Shown here piece by piece: positions 18,078-27,079 of a DNA stretch of 64,000 nt. Position 1 is the first letter of the stretch. Each line of letters opens with the position of its first letter. The notes beneath the pieces were generated by a model. It worked only from the letters and a program-made list of their open reading frames with translations. It had not been told where the DNA came from and searched no databases. The DNA comes from DTWD01 sp963662965 (GTDB taxonomy: Bacteria > Acidobacteriota > Vicinamibacteria > Vicinamibacterales > UBA8438), in NCBI GenBank assembly GCA_963662965.1, contig OY759970.1, positions 3,410,001-3,474,000 on the forward strand. The letters run 5' to 3'. The position numbers were made by a program, and so were the translations under genes.

Positions 18078-19541
18078 TCATTTCTCCGCTAGCGGGCACG
18101 CGACGTGTCTCAGGCGCCACAGATGTGAGCGAGTCCGGATGAACAGGCTCCCGCGGGCGATCGCGGGGCTCGACATGGCGACTTCGCCGAGGGAGTTGGT
18201 GGCCACCACGCGGAAGCTGTCCTCGGTGTCGAGCACATACGTGTCGCCCTCCTCGCTGAGGACAAAGATCCGGCCGTTGTACGCCCACGGGGAGGCGGTG
18301 AAGCCGCCGGCGTCGCGCGCGACACGGCGGCGTACCTCCTGGCTCTGGATCTGCTGCTCGGTGAAGTACCGCTCCTCGCCGGTCAACGCGTCGTGCACGG
18401 TGAAGAGCCCGCGGTCGAGGAGCGTGAAGTAGTAGTCGCCGTAGACCAGCGGTGTCGGGTGGTACGGCCCGGCGGAGTCGTCATACCAGGCAACGTGGTC
18501 GCTGCTCCGGGCACCCTCCGGCAGGGTGATGTCGCCGCTGGCGCCGGCTCGGATGGCATACACTGGCCGGACCGCGTCGCCGACATATCCCGACGTGACG
18601 TAGAGCAGCCCATGCGCGCTGAACGGCTGGGGAATCGAGATCGAATTCAAGCCGCGGAAGTGCCAGAGCTGCCGCCCCTCGAGGTCGTACGACCGCACCT
18701 GGTCGCTCCCGGCGGTGACGAGTTCCGTGCGGTCGTCGGTCTGCCATACGAACGGTGTCGACCAGTTCGTCCCCTCGTCGCGGTCGACGCGCCAGCGCAC
18801 CTCGCCGGTCGCGGCGTCCAGCGCGACGACAAAGGAATAATCGTCGTTGTCGTTGACGATGAAGAGAGTGTCGTCATGGAGCACCGGCGAGGCGGCGGGG
18901 CCCCAGCCGAGACGTGTATCATGGGGCTCGAAGCGCTTCTCCCACACGACGTCGCCGTCCATGTCGAGGGCGAAGACACCGACGTTGCCAAAGTAGGCAT
19001 AGACGCGCTCCCCGTCGGTGACCGGCGTCGAAGAGGCATAGGTGTTCTTGAGGTGGCGGTCGAAGGCGGGCGCACCGGCATGGACTTCCGAGGTCCACAG
19101 CAGGTCGCCGCTGTCGAAGTCGATCGCGGAGACGCGCCAGTGATGGACGTCGTCCGCCCGCTCCAGAAGATCGCCCGGCCCAGGGTCTGGAAACCGACCA
19201 TCGTCGGTGGTCTGAGGCGAGCCGAACGGGAAGTACAGTCCCATCCGCGGCTCTTGCTCTTCACCGTCGTTCACCACCGAGGTCAAGAAGATCCGGTCGC
19301 CCCAGATCACCGGTGATGACCAGCCGAGCCCGTCGATCGGCGTCTTCCAGACGACGTTGTCGGTCGTGCTCCAGGTGGTCGGCAGGCGCGCGTCGTCCTC
19401 GGCGGTCGACAGCGCGTCCGCCCCGCGGAAGGCGGGCCAGTTCTCGCTCTCGAGCGAGAGAGGCGTCGTCACGACGAGGAGCGCGAACAGCAGCATCGCG
19501 GCGGACGTCGTCGAGACGGAACGGAGCCGAGTGGGGCGCAT
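18078..19541 (-). CDS. PQQ-like beta-propeller protein, exported
   Basis: A 487-residue protein with N-terminal signal (AAMLLFALLVVTTPLSL). Mature part begins NWPAFRGADALSTAEDDARL, the hallmark of the PQQ-binding-like/outer-membrane-assembly propeller family common in Acidobacteria and Planctomycetes. Blades carry A-x-D-x-x-T/S-G-E/D-x-x-W patterns: AIDFDSGDLLWTSEV, ALDAATGEVRWRVD, FALDMDGDVVWEK. PQQ binding and enzymatic activity are not evident; it may be a scaffold or sensor. GGAG precedes the start. Upstream is the truncated DPPDGR gene in divergent orientation. Confidence 0.8.
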   Translation of the reverse strand: MRPTRLRSVSTTSAAMLLFALLVVTTPLSLESENWPAFRGADALSTAEDDARLPTTWSTTDNVVWKTPIDGLGWSSPVIWGDRIFLTSVVNDGEEQEPRMGLYFPFGSPQTTDDGRFPDPGPGDLLERADDVHHWRVSAIDFDSGDLLWTSEVHAGAPAFDRHLKNTYASSTPVTDGERVYAYFGNVGVFALDMDGDVVWEKRFEPHDTRLGWGPAASPVLHDDTLFIVNDNDDYSFVVALDAATGEVRWRVDRDEGTNWSTPFVWQTDDRTELVTAGSDQVRSYDLEGRQLWHFRGLNSISIPQPFSAHGLLYVTSGYVGDAVRPVYAIRAGASGDITLPEGARSSDHVAWYDDSAGPYHPTPLVYGDYYFTLLDRGLFTVHDALTGEERYFTEQQIQSQEVRRRVARDAGGFTASPWAYNGRIFVLSEEGDTYVLDTEDSFRVVATNSLGEVAMSSPAIARGSLFIRTRSHLWRLRHVACPLAEK

Positions 19542-19599
19542 GAGATCTCCAGTCTAGAATCGAGGTGGTCTCGGCGATTATACGCGTGGCCGAAAGGCC

Positions 19600-20102
19600 T
19601 ACCCTTGCACGTCGTGGTGCACCGGACATCGGTCATCACCGACCCGCCGAATGGCCGGCTGCCGGCGCTCACCGCGGACGCGCACGCGCGCATGACGTCG
19701 CCCGAGGCGGAGCGGCTCACGGCGGTGCGTGGCGGCCGGTTGCCGACCGATACCTACGAGCAGCTAGACGGCGGCGACCGATGTCTCTGGTATCGGGGGA
19801 TTCCGTCGTTTCCGACCGCATACAACAACAACTACCAGATCGTGCAGAACCGGAATTTCATGGTCATTCTCCAGGAGCACATCCACGACGTCCGCTTCAT
19901 CGCGATCGACGGGCGTCCGCATCTCACGCCGGCCGTGCGACAGTTCGCGGGCGACTCGCGTGGGCGCTGGGAGGGCGAGACGCTCGTCGTCGAGACGACC
20001 AACTTCAACCGCCACACGTTCATCCGGAACTTCAACTTGAACCTGAGTGAGGGCCTGCAAGTCATCGAGCGGTTTACCCGGACCGGGCCAGACACCCTCG
20101 AC
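19600..20102 (+). pseudogene. DPPDGR-family gene truncated at both ends
   Basis: Encodes TSVITDPPNGRLPALTADAH, RFIAIDGRPHLTPAVRQFAG, DSRGRWEGETLVVETTNFNR and QVIERFTRTGPDTLD. The signal peptide and PDLQGVW part are absent, and the frame enters IS sequence at 20103 just before the C-terminal CHEGN block. The 5' loss is not explained by a visible element; the 3' loss is due to the IS3-type element. Confidence 0.8.
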
Positions 20103-20111
20103 TGTACGTCG

Positions 20112-21151
20112 TCAAACGAATCGAGACCGCCGAGCCCGTTTCTGCAGAGAGACTTCCCGCCGGTGAACGAATCTGGTGACGTGTAGATTCTCCTGTTTCC
20201 GCTGTGCCAGTGTCCTCCGTTTGATCTGTGCCCGTCGCGCGAGGATGGCCGACCGCCGCCCCTCATACACGTCAGCCGGCGTCACGTTGTCCAGCGCCTC
20301 ATGCAGCCGGCGGTGGTGGGAGTTGTCGACGAAGTACACGATGGCGCGTGCGAGTTCCCACGGGCTGTAATACTTCTCCAGCTTCACTACGTTCTTCATC
20401 GACAGGTGAGACCGCTCGATCTTGCCCTGCGTCATCGGGTGATACGGCGCGCCCCGCGTATGCCTCAGCCCGTGGGTCTCGAGATACGTGGCCAGTTCGG
20501 CCGAGACGTAGCACGGCCCGTTGTCACTGAGTAGCCGGGGCCGATGCACGACGCGGATACGATCAACGCCGGTCTTCGCCCGCGCCAGGTCGAGCGTCTC
20601 CGTGACGTCGACCGTCTGCATCGACGTGCGCAGCGCCCAGGCGACGATGTAGCGCGAGTCGTCGTCGAGCACCGTCGAGCGGTCGTACCACCCCCAGCCC
20701 ACGCCCTGCAGGTACGTGAAGTCGGTCTGCCAGAGCTCATTCGGCCGATGCGTCGGATGCCGGAACGTCTTTGCGGCTGACAGCACGATGTAGGCCGGAC
20801 TCGGGATCAGGTCATACGCCTTGAGGATGCGATAGACGCTCGATTCCGAGAGAAAATGACCCTCTCGGTCCGTCAGCTGCCAGGCGAGCTCCCGCGGCGA
20901 CTGCGCCGGAGCGGCCAAGGCGGCATCGACCACCCGCTGCCGCACCTGGGGCGGAATCCGGTTCCAGTACCGGCGCGACGCCGATGGCATCGGTTCCAGC
21001 CCCGCCTCGCCGCGCTCGATGTAGCGGCGGTACCACCGCGTAGAACGGTCGACCGATTCACCTAAAGCTCGCGCAGCGTCCGCCGCACGGGCAGATCCGA
21101 GCCCTCGACGAGCCGGATGATCTCGTGCTTTTCCGCGGCCGTGTGTCTCAC
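20112..21151 (-). pseudogene. IS-A transposase OrfB (rve integrase), frameshifted
   Basis: Most of OrfB (20112-20990 and upstream) is intact: HTH_21-like RRYWNRIPPQVRQRVVDAAL, then the rve core with Asp in WQTDFTYLQG, Asp in LLSDNGPCY and Glu in GKIERSHL, ending RRSRFV. The start is a GTG at 21151 overlapping the OrfA stop (GTGA). After LPVRRTLREL there is an in-frame TAG at about 21062; the reading resumes as GESVDRSTRWYRRY in another frame, as if two bases were inserted. This copy is therefore probably inactive unless the shift is programmed, which is not typical at this place. Confidence 0.75.
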
Positions 21152-21510
21152 GTATCGCCTTCCGAGTCGGAGGTCGTCACGCTTTTTTTGAGCAGCCGAT
21201 TCTCGAGGACCAACTCCGCCACGACGTGCTTGAGCCGGCCGTTCTCCTGCCGGAGCTCGGTCACGTCCGTCGACGTGGCCTCGCGGGTGGTGTCCCCAAC
21301 CAGCCGCTTCTTCCCGGCCTCGAGAAACTCCTTGCTCCACCGGTAATACAGATTGGGGTTCAGGCCGTCGCGGCGACAGAGGGCCGCAATGCTCTCCTCG
21401 CCCCGCAGGCCCTCGAGGATGATCCGGATCTTCTCTTCGGCGGAGAATCGGCGGCGGGTCTTCCGCCGGATGTCCTGGACGACCTTCTCTGCTGACTTCG
21501 CCGTGCTCAT
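21148..21510 (-). CDS. IS-A transposase OrfA
   Basis: A 120-residue helix-turn-helix protein: RRRFSAEEKIRIILEGLRGE, ESIAALCRRDGLNPNLYYRW, and a C-terminal leucine-rich coiled coil (LRQENGRLKHVVAELVLENR). The ATG at 21510 follows GGAGG. It binds element ends and acts with OrfB, whose GTG overlaps its stop. Confidence 0.8.
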   Translation of the reverse strand: MSTAKSAEKVVQDIRRKTRRRFSAEEKIRIILEGLRGEESIAALCRRDGLNPNLYYRWSKEFLEAGKKRLVGDTTREATSTDVTELRQENGRLKHVVAELVLENRLLKKSVTTSDSEGDT

Positions 21511-21587
21511 GGGAACCTCCCCCCAGGGCGGCAAAGTCTCTCTTATCTCACAGCTTCAATTGGTCCACAACGGTTTGACGGCACACA

Positions 21588-21854
21588 CCAGCCGTATCGG
21601 AGGTCGCGGTGGTCGGGCTGCCGCATCCGTACTGGATCGAAGCGGTGGTGGTGCCGCGGAAAGATCGGGCGCCGAGCGCCGCCGAGATCATCAGCCACTG
21701 CGAGGCGCATCTCGCGAAGTTCAAAGTGCCGAAGCAAGTGGTGTTCGCCGAGGCGTTGCCCAAGAACCCGAGCGGCAAGGTGCTCAAGCGCGATCTGAGG
21801 AACCAGTATGCCGACCTGCTGCAATCGTCGCTCGACGCCGCGGACCGGTACTGA
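21588..21854 (+). pseudogene. Acyl-CoA synthetase C-terminal fragment
   Basis: Open from the IS end: PAVSEVAVVGLPHPYWIEAV, then CEAHLAKFKVPKQVVFAEAL and PKNPSGKVLKRDLRNQY. This is the C-terminal subdomain of AMP-forming acyl-CoA ligases, with the catalytic Lys in SGKVLKR. The remaining ~400 residues are missing, replaced by IS-A. Inactive. Confidence 0.85.
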
Positions 21855-21872
21855 TTCAGCGTGGACAGGCCA

Positions 21873-22178
21873 CTAGCGCTCGTCCTTCAGCGGCGGCTCG
21901 ATGATCGGTCGCACCGACCGCTCGACGCCCCTCGCCTTCGCGTCTTTCGTGAGGGGACCGAACCGTTTGTACAGATATGTGGCGGCGCAGTTGAGCGCCT
22001 CCTCGGTGCAGCTGGCCGGAAATTCCACCGGCGTGCCCGTTCGGTCGCCAACGCGGCGCAGTACTCGGCCCTTGTCTTCGAGCACGTAGAGCTCGGCATT
22101 GCAGAGCGAGCCGCCGGCCACGGTGACCTGCACGAGGCAGGGCGTGACGCCGTACGTGAACTCGCGGATGAGCATCAT
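21873..22178 (-). CDS. Hypothetical protein (101 aa)
   Basis: Protein-like composition: REFTYGVTPCLVQVTVAGGS, AELYVLEDKGRVLRRVGDRT, EEALNCAATYLYKRFGPLTK. Three Cys are present but not in a known motif. No signal peptide. It starts MMLIREF; the second Met is an alternative start. It lies alone between the acyl-CoA synthetase fragment and an intergenic stretch. No family recognised. Confidence 0.5.
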   Translation of the reverse strand: MMLIREFTYGVTPCLVQVTVAGGSLCNAELYVLEDKGRVLRRVGDRTGTPVEFPASCTEEALNCAATYLYKRFGPLTKDAKARGVERSVRPIIEPPLKDER

Positions 22179-22532
22179 CAGCCGTGAAGCCGGAGGCCCT
22201 TTGTGACTCGGCGAGCGTTGGGTATCTGGGGCATGGCGGGACGTTGGCTAATTCTGTGCTGCTGATCCAGGTCTTCCCGGCTGATGGTCAACTGGTCGTT
22301 CAAGGTTCCCCCCGCACACTTGGTCCGTCCAGCCTACTTCCTGCGCCATCGGATCTGCTAGCCGACTTTTCCGGATGGCACGACAACACACAGCCGATGC
22401 CCCTGACCGCAAAATCTGAGCGATAGGCCCTGGGTCGCCGATACCCAAGTATTGTCCTTGACTCTGGACTGGACTCCAGGGTGCATACTCTCAGTAGAGA
22501 TGTTCGACGACAGGTAGAGTGTGAGCGAAACT
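22179..22532. other. Intergenic, nothing recognised
   Basis: I found no convincing gene, RNA or repeat in this 350-bp stretch before the IS256 element. ORFs in it are antisense artefacts without protein-like composition. Confidence 0.4.
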
Positions 22533-23932
22533 TAGTTGGAAATTGAAGCGGCTCCAAACCCTGTGGTTTGATGACGTTTGAGAAGACGGACATCAGCCCA
22601 CGAGAGAAAGGAGCCGAGATGAGCAGTGTCCTACGATCGGTCAGGAAGCGCAAGAAAGGTCACACGTTGGGCGCGGTCGACGTCATCGACCGAGAGGAGT
22701 ACGCCGAGCTGGAGGTCGATGCCAAGGTGGAGTTGATCCGGTCGTTGGTTCCGCTGGGCTTGATGCACATCGAGGAGTTGCTCGACGAGGAAGTGACAGC
22801 GTTGGCTGGCGAGCGCTACGCCCGCAAAGCCCCGTCAGTCGGCGGGCGCCGTCATGGCAGCAACCCCGGGACGGTCGGGTTGGCCGGCCAGCGCGTGCCG
22901 ATTCGCGTGCCCCGGATTCGCCATGTCACGGCGCGCGAGATTCCACTGCGGTCGTACGAGGCGCTGCATGGCGATCGCGCCGTCAATGACCTGTTGCTGC
23001 GGCGCGTGCTGTATGGGATCTCGTGCCGCAACTACGCGGCGGCCGCCGAGGCGATTCCCGGGGCGATCGGCCTGTCGGGGTCGACGGTGTCCCGTGCGTT
23101 CATTCAGGCCAGCGCGACGAAATTCCGCGAACTCCAGGAGCGGGACCTCTCCGGGGAGGACGTTGTGGCCCTGGTGCTGGACGGCAAGACGTTCGCCGAG
23201 TCGACGATGGTCGTCGCGCTGGGCATCACGATGACGGGGGACAAACGGTTCCTGGGCTTCGTCGAGACGGGCACCGAGAACGAGCAGGTGTTGACCCCGT
23301 TCCTCCGGTCCTTGGTCGAGCGGGGCCTCGATGTTTCCCAGGGGCTGCTGGTGATCGTGGATGGCGGCAAGGGGCTCCGGGCGGCTGTGCGACACGCTTT
23401 CCGCCACCGCGCCCTAGTGCAACGGTGTCAGTGGCACAAGCGCGAGAACGTGGTGAGTGACGTGGCCAAGCGTGAGCAGCCGGTGTGGCGGCAGCGTCTC
23501 CAGCGCGCCTACAACCGTCCGGAGTACGACGAGGCCCTCGCCGCCCTCCAGTCGCTCCAGCATGAGCTGGAGGATCGGAACCAATCCGCGGCCGGCAGTC
23601 TGGCGGAAGGCCTCGACGAGACCCTGACGTTGCATCGCCTCGGGGTGTACGGTGTGCTGGGCCGGTCGCTGAAGACGACGAATGGCCTCGAGTCCATCAA
23701 CGCGCTCATTGAGGAGCGCTGTGCGAAGGTCGATCACTGGCAGAACTCGAGTCAACGCCATCGCTGGCTGGCCACTGCGCTCCTGGACATCGAGCCACGC
23801 CTGCGCAAGGTGATGGGCTACCGGCACCTGCCCAGGCTTCGTGACGCATTGAAGCGAGAGCTGAAGATCGACACGACGACGTCGACGAAGAAAGCCGCGT
23901 AAGCAATCAGGAGCCGCGGAGAGTTTCAACTA
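22533..23932 (+). mobile_element. IS256-family insertion sequence
   Basis: About 1.4 kb. The ends are imperfect inverted repeats, TAGTTGGAAATTGAAGCGGC at 22533 against TAGTTGAAACTCTCCGCGGC read inward from 23932, both followed by TCC. It interrupts a small membrane gene whose 3' part follows directly. Confidence 0.75.
22619..23902 (+). CDS. IS256-family (Mutator-type) transposase
   Basis: A 427-residue transposase. N-terminal part: ELEVDAKVELIRSLVPLGLM and EELLDEEVTALAGERYARK. Catalytic acidic residues appear in VALVLDGKTF (Asp), LLVIVDGGKGLR (Asp) and TTNGLESINALI (Glu). The QRCQWHKRENV zinc-like motif is also typical. GAAAGGAG precedes the ATG. It catalyses cut/copy-out transposition of the element. 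Intact as far as can be read. Confidence 0.9.
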   Translation: MSSVLRSVRKRKKGHTLGAVDVIDREEYAELEVDAKVELIRSLVPLGLMHIEELLDEEVTALAGERYARKAPSVGGRRHGSNPGTVGLAGQRVPIRVPRIRHVTAREIPLRSYEALHGDRAVNDLLLRRVLYGISCRNYAAAAEAIPGAIGLSGSTVSRAFIQASATKFRELQERDLSGEDVVALVLDGKTFAESTMVVALGITMTGDKRFLGFVETGTENEQVLTPFLRSLVERGLDVSQGLLVIVDGGKGLRAAVRHAFRHRALVQRCQWHKRENVVSDVAKREQPVWRQRLQRAYNRPEYDEALAALQSLQHELEDRNQSAAGSLAEGLDETLTLHRLGVYGVLGRSLKTTNGLESINALIEERCAKVDHWQNSSQRHRWLATALLDIEPRLRKVMGYRHLPRLRDALKRELKIDTTTSTKKAA

Positions 23933-23943
23933 GGAATGGGCTT

Positions 23944-24093
23944 GACTCATATTCCGGCGCCGCGACCTTTGGCCAGGTGATTATTGGGACCCTCTACGGC
24001 GCACTAGATGGTGCTATCGGCGGAGCCGTCTTCAGCTGGCTCTACAATTGTTGCTCCGAGCGGCGCAGCTCAAGTTCAAGCGCCAGTGGATAG
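23944..24093 (+). pseudogene. C-terminal part of a small membrane protein cut by IS256
   Basis: Frame from the IS edge reads DSYSGAATFGQVIIGTLYGA then LDGAIGGAVFSWLYNCC and stops. The LYG-x-x-DG-x-x-GG-x-x-F-x-WLYN pattern resembles small holin-like two-helix membrane proteins. The 5' part is not recognisable left of the IS. Confidence 0.5.
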
Positions 24094-24120
24094 AACGCGA
24101 CCTTATTGAGCCGACGTCCA

Positions 24121-24180
24121 GCCGCTCACCCGCGTGACTAAGCCCGTCCCCGTTGAACCGCCCGCCCGCGGTAGGATCGG
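24121..24180 (+). repeat. Dispersed GTTGAAC repeat, copy 1
   Basis: CGCGTGACTAAG, then CCGTCCCCGTTGAACCGCCC, ending GGTAGGATCGG. It is the leftmost copy in the window. It opens a false N-terminal extension of the nuclease gene that follows. Confidence 0.8.
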
Positions 24181-24232
24181 GTCGCTCGCCACCATAGTGG
24201 GAGAATTAGACGAAGCCAGTCCATCGCAATTA

Positions 24233-25453
24233 ATGTCCTCGACTCTCTACTCGCACTCCCGGCTTTCCAGTTACGAAAACTGCCCGTTCCAGTACAAGTT
24301 GAGGTATGTGGACCAAGTCCAGGCACCCCTCGGCACCACCATCGAGGCATTTGTGGGGAGCAGGGTCCACGACGCTCTGGAATGGCTGTACAGGTTGGCA
24401 CGCGACGGCCGCGTTGCGACCAAGGAAGAACTCGTGCAGAAGTACCAGGCGCTGTGGGAAGCGAAATGGGAAGACGAGATTCGCGTCATCAAGCAAGAGT
24501 TGGAGGTCGAGCACTACCGGTCGAACGGACAGAAGTGGGTCGAGCAGTACTGGGATCGCTATCAGCCGTTCGACCAGGGCATCACCATCGACCTGGAGTG
24601 CAAGGTCTTCATAGACCTGCCCGGTGGCGGGAAGGTGATGGGTTACATAGATCGTCTTGAGAAAGTCGGCAATAAACACTTCGTGATCCACGACTACAAG
24701 ACCAGCGGCAAGTTACCTACGCCGCACGCAACCAAGAATGACCGGCAGTTGGCGCTCTACATGCTCGGAATCAAGCAGCGCTATCCCGACCTGAAGAAGA
24801 TCGACCTGGTCTGGCATTTCGTGCGATTTGACGAGGATGTGTGGTCGCAGCGGACCGATGAACAGTTGCAGAAAATGGCCGAACAGACCGCGAGTCTGAT
24901 CGAGACCGTTGATGCTGCGGTGGCGAGAAGGGACCTACCGACGAAGACCAGCGCGCTCTGCGACTGGTGTGAATTCCGTCCGCTGTGCCCAGAGTTCGCG
25001 AACCTTTACCAGTTGGAGAACGAGGAAGAGACACTGATAGCCCCGACCATCACTGCCTTCGAGGCGTCAGCGCTGGTGGATGAACTCGTGAGCCTGAGGG
25101 ACGAGAAGCAGCGTATTACGGGTAAGATGGATGAACGGGCTGACGAGATACGGGAGAAGCTGACGGCGTACTCGGCCGAGACCGGCAATACCTCGATCTA
25201 CGGTGCTGAACACTACGCCACTATCTCCACTGCCACATCGGTTGACGTTCCAAAAGCAGGGAGCGAACCTCGGCTCGAGCTTGAGCGTGTCCTCAAGTCG
25301 CTCGGACTCTGGGACCAAGTCGATCAGCTCTCATCGAGCAAACTGAAGAAGCTTGCCGACTCGGACGCCTGGGCGGATGACCAGCGGGAAGCGGCGAACA
25401 AGTATCTGGCGTACAGCGAACACGCTCGGGTGAAGCTGCGCAAGAGGAACTAG
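24233..25453 (+). CDS. PD-(D/E)XK nuclease with Fe-S cysteines (Cas4/RecB-like)
   Basis: A 406-residue nuclease of the PDDEXK_1/AddB-Cas4 class. It opens HSRLSSYENCPFQYKLRY, with the first cluster Cys, followed by the conserved HDALEWLY. The catalytic core is GYIDRLEK...HFVIHDYKTSG (Asp, then DYK). The remaining three Cys are in ALCDWCEFRPLCPEF. A C-terminal helical extension of about 130 residues lies beyond the usual nuclease. Such proteins process single-strand ends; here no Cas, helicase or phage gene adjoins, so the role is open. The Met at 24233 was chosen because the longer open frame from 24134 translates the dispersed repeat. A repeat copy follows 35 bp after the stop. Confidence 0.85.
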   Translation: MSSTLYSHSRLSSYENCPFQYKLRYVDQVQAPLGTTIEAFVGSRVHDALEWLYRLARDGRVATKEELVQKYQALWEAKWEDEIRVIKQELEVEHYRSNGQKWVEQYWDRYQPFDQGITIDLECKVFIDLPGGGKVMGYIDRLEKVGNKHFVIHDYKTSGKLPTPHATKNDRQLALYMLGIKQRYPDLKKIDLVWHFVRFDEDVWSQRTDEQLQKMAEQTASLIETVDAAVARRDLPTKTSALCDWCEFRPLCPEFANLYQLENEEETLIAPTITAFEASALVDELVSLRDEKQRITGKMDERADEIREKLTAYSAETGNTSIYGAEHYATISTATSVDVPKAGSEPRLELERVLKSLGLWDQVDQLSSSKLKKLADSDAWADDQREAANKYLAYSEHARVKLRKRN

Positions 25454-25487
25454 CGCAAACGAGGGCTCTTGAAGCTGGCCCGCAGGT

Positions 25488-25560
25488 GGGACGCCGCGCA
25501 CCCGCGCTAACCCCCGTCCCCGTTACCCCGCCCGCCGTACGCGGTTCTGAGAGGATCGAC
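25488..25560 (+). repeat. Dispersed repeat, copy 2
   Basis: GGGACGCCGCGCACCCGCGC then TAACCCCCGTCCCCGTTACC; the core GTTGAAC is changed to GTTACCC. The end reads GAGAGGATCG. Confidence 0.75.
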
Positions 25561-25738
25561 AGCCTACGGCTTCTTTCGTCCGTGTTTCGGTGACCTCGCC
25601 CTCCACACCCAGCCGTCCACGGCCTCGAGCCGCTGGCGGCGATCTGCGGACATGCGGTCCTTCGTACTGCGCTGGACAACGACCCACTACCCCATAGCGT
25701 CTGTCTTACGTTTTTCGTGATGCTGGGTTGCGGAATTG

Positions 25739-26095
25739 CTACGAAGAGGAAAAATGCACGATAGCGTCCTTAATTGTGTCGGCGGTGACACGGAAGTGAG
25801 AAGCCTCCCACACCACACGTCCTTCTTGAATCAAGAGTGCCTGGGGCGTTTCATGTCGCACATTTAAACGCGTTGTCACTGCATCTGAAACATCCTGATG
25901 GGTCTGCACGGTGACGATGGCGTATTGGATGGTTTGTCGGCCTTCACTGAGATGTGCCACAAGTTCATCGTGGGCTTGCGCACTGGTGCCGCACGTTACA
26001 CTGTGCTTGAACAGCAAGACTAAGCGTTCCTTTGATGCTGCGATGACACGTTCTAGTGCATCGACGCTGTCGAGAACAATCAAATCCGAGAGCAT
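25739..26095 (-). CDS. Monothiol bacilliredoxin-like protein (YtxJ/BrxC family)
   Basis: A 118-residue thioredoxin-fold protein: VLLFKHSVTCGTSAQAHDEL holds the single redox Cys in a TCGTS motif. AIVTVQTHQDVSDAVTTRL, VRHETPQALLIQEGRVVWEA and the final Thr/Ser-rich helix fit the DUF2847 family. Members reduce bacillithiol or related mixed disulfides in the cytoplasm. The Met at 26095 (MLSDLIVLDS) gives the normal family length; the upstream Met at 26137 would add 14 unrelated residues. Unlike most neighbours it opposes the repeat orientation. GC is lower than in the left part of the window, suggesting transfer. Confidence 0.8.
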   Translation of the reverse strand: MLSDLIVLDSVDALERVIAASKERLVLLFKHSVTCGTSAQAHDELVAHLSEGRQTIQYAIVTVQTHQDVSDAVTTRLNVRHETPQALLIQEGRVVWEASHFRVTADTIKDAIVHFSSS

Positions 26096-26280
26096 GCCAT
26101 TAGTGTAACAACGGGGCCCAGAACGGAGGTCACACATGGGTCACAGAGTGACCTACGGTGCTTGTTGAATCACCCACTGTTCGTCAGTGGGCTAGGGCGA
26201 CATGGCTGCGTAGCGCACACCCTTTTCGAGTAGATGAATAAACGACTTAAAACGGAAGAGTTCGTTCAATGAATTTCAGC

Positions 26281-26322
26281 ACACGCGCTAACCCCCGTCC
26301 CCGTTGAACCGCCCGCCGGGCC
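26281..26322 (+). repeat. Dispersed repeat, copy 3
   Basis: CGCGCTAACC, then CCGTCCCCGTTGAACCGCCC, and a short tail. It separates the bacilliredoxin unit from the DinB unit. Confidence 0.75.
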
Positions 26323-26552
26323 ACGAATTCGATCTCTGCAGAGCCTCAACCTCCGCATGCACCGGGACGGGCCGTAAGCCACTGCGTCCCCACGTTCATC
26401 GATAACCTGACCACAGTCGCCAGTGACAGCTATACTGAAGGTCCATCAGGATATAGTGCATATATGGCTGAACACGACAATAGACGGCGAGCCAGTAGTA
26501 GACACTGCGAAACCGCTCGGGTGTCACGTCATTCCCACCGGTTCGAGGAACT

Positions 26553-27068
26553 ATGGTACTGAGTAAATCCGAATTCATTGCATCCCTGCAGAACGAAGTC
26601 CGCATCCTTCTTCATCTCGCAAGCAAGATCGACCGTTCGACGCTTGATTACCGCCCTACGCCGAAGCAGCGCAGCACGCTGGAGCTGCTCAGGTACATGG
26701 GCATGATGGGGCCGATGATGATCAGGTACGGCCTGGCCAAGGACGGCGAGTTCGATCGTGACGCTTGGATGGCAGAGGCAAAGGCAGCGGAAGCGCGTGA
26801 CTTCGACCAGACACTCGCTGCGATTGCCGCCCAACCCGACGAGTATGCAAAGCTGTTCGCGGAAGTGACCGACGACGATTTCCGGTCCGAGATGACCGCA
26901 TTTGACGGCAGCAAGATGACACGCGGCAACTACCTGGTCAATTCTGTGCTCGGAGGCTGCGCGGCCTATCGCATGCAGCTGTTCCTGTATCTGAAGGCCT
27001 GCGGACAGGAGGAACTCGGGACGTCCAACCTGTGGCGCGGAGTCGACGCCCCGGCATCGACCGGATAG
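26553..27068 (+). CDS. DinB-family protein
   Basis: A 171-residue four-helix-bundle protein of the DinB/DUF1993-like group: FIASLQNEVRILLHLASKID, TLDYRPTPKQRSTLELLRYM (typical L-x-x-R-P-T-x-x-x-x-S-x-x-E-L pattern), and NYLVNSVLGGCAAYRMQLFL. Some DinB proteins are metal-dependent thiol transferases; the His triad is not clear here. GAGG precedes the ATG. A DUF3817 gene follows 12 bp later and is probably co-transcribed. Confidence 0.75.
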   Translation: MVLSKSEFIASLQNEVRILLHLASKIDRSTLDYRPTPKQRSTLELLRYMGMMGPMMIRYGLAKDGEFDRDAWMAEAKAAEARDFDQTLAAIAAQPDEYAKLFAEVTDDDFRSEMTAFDGSKMTRGNYLVNSVLGGCAAYRMQLFLYLKACGQEELGTSNLWRGVDAPASTG

Positions 27069-27079
27069 AGCGCCGAGCG

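Larger units (their letters stand above)
20103..21587 (-). mobile_element. IS3-type insertion sequence (IS-A), degenerate
   Basis: Two-ORF element of 1485 bp on the minus strand. The ends are inverted repeats, TGTACGTCGTCAAACG on the left and, read inward from the right, TGTGTGCCGTCAAACC (13 of 16 agree). No matching target duplication flanks it, and it joins two unrelated truncated genes, which points to a rearrangement across the element. Pieces of the same element occur at 37250-37288, 38586-38807 and 44050-44168. Confidence 0.8.

Noticed and set aside
24134..24232. N-terminal extension of the PD-(D/E)XK nuclease
   Set aside because: These codons translate the dispersed repeat (PVPVEPPA), and the same false peptide appears at other copies.
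26173..26191. Terminator hairpin CCCACTG/CAGTGGG
   Set aside because: It lies upstream of the bacilliredoxin gene start, has no T-run and ends no gene.
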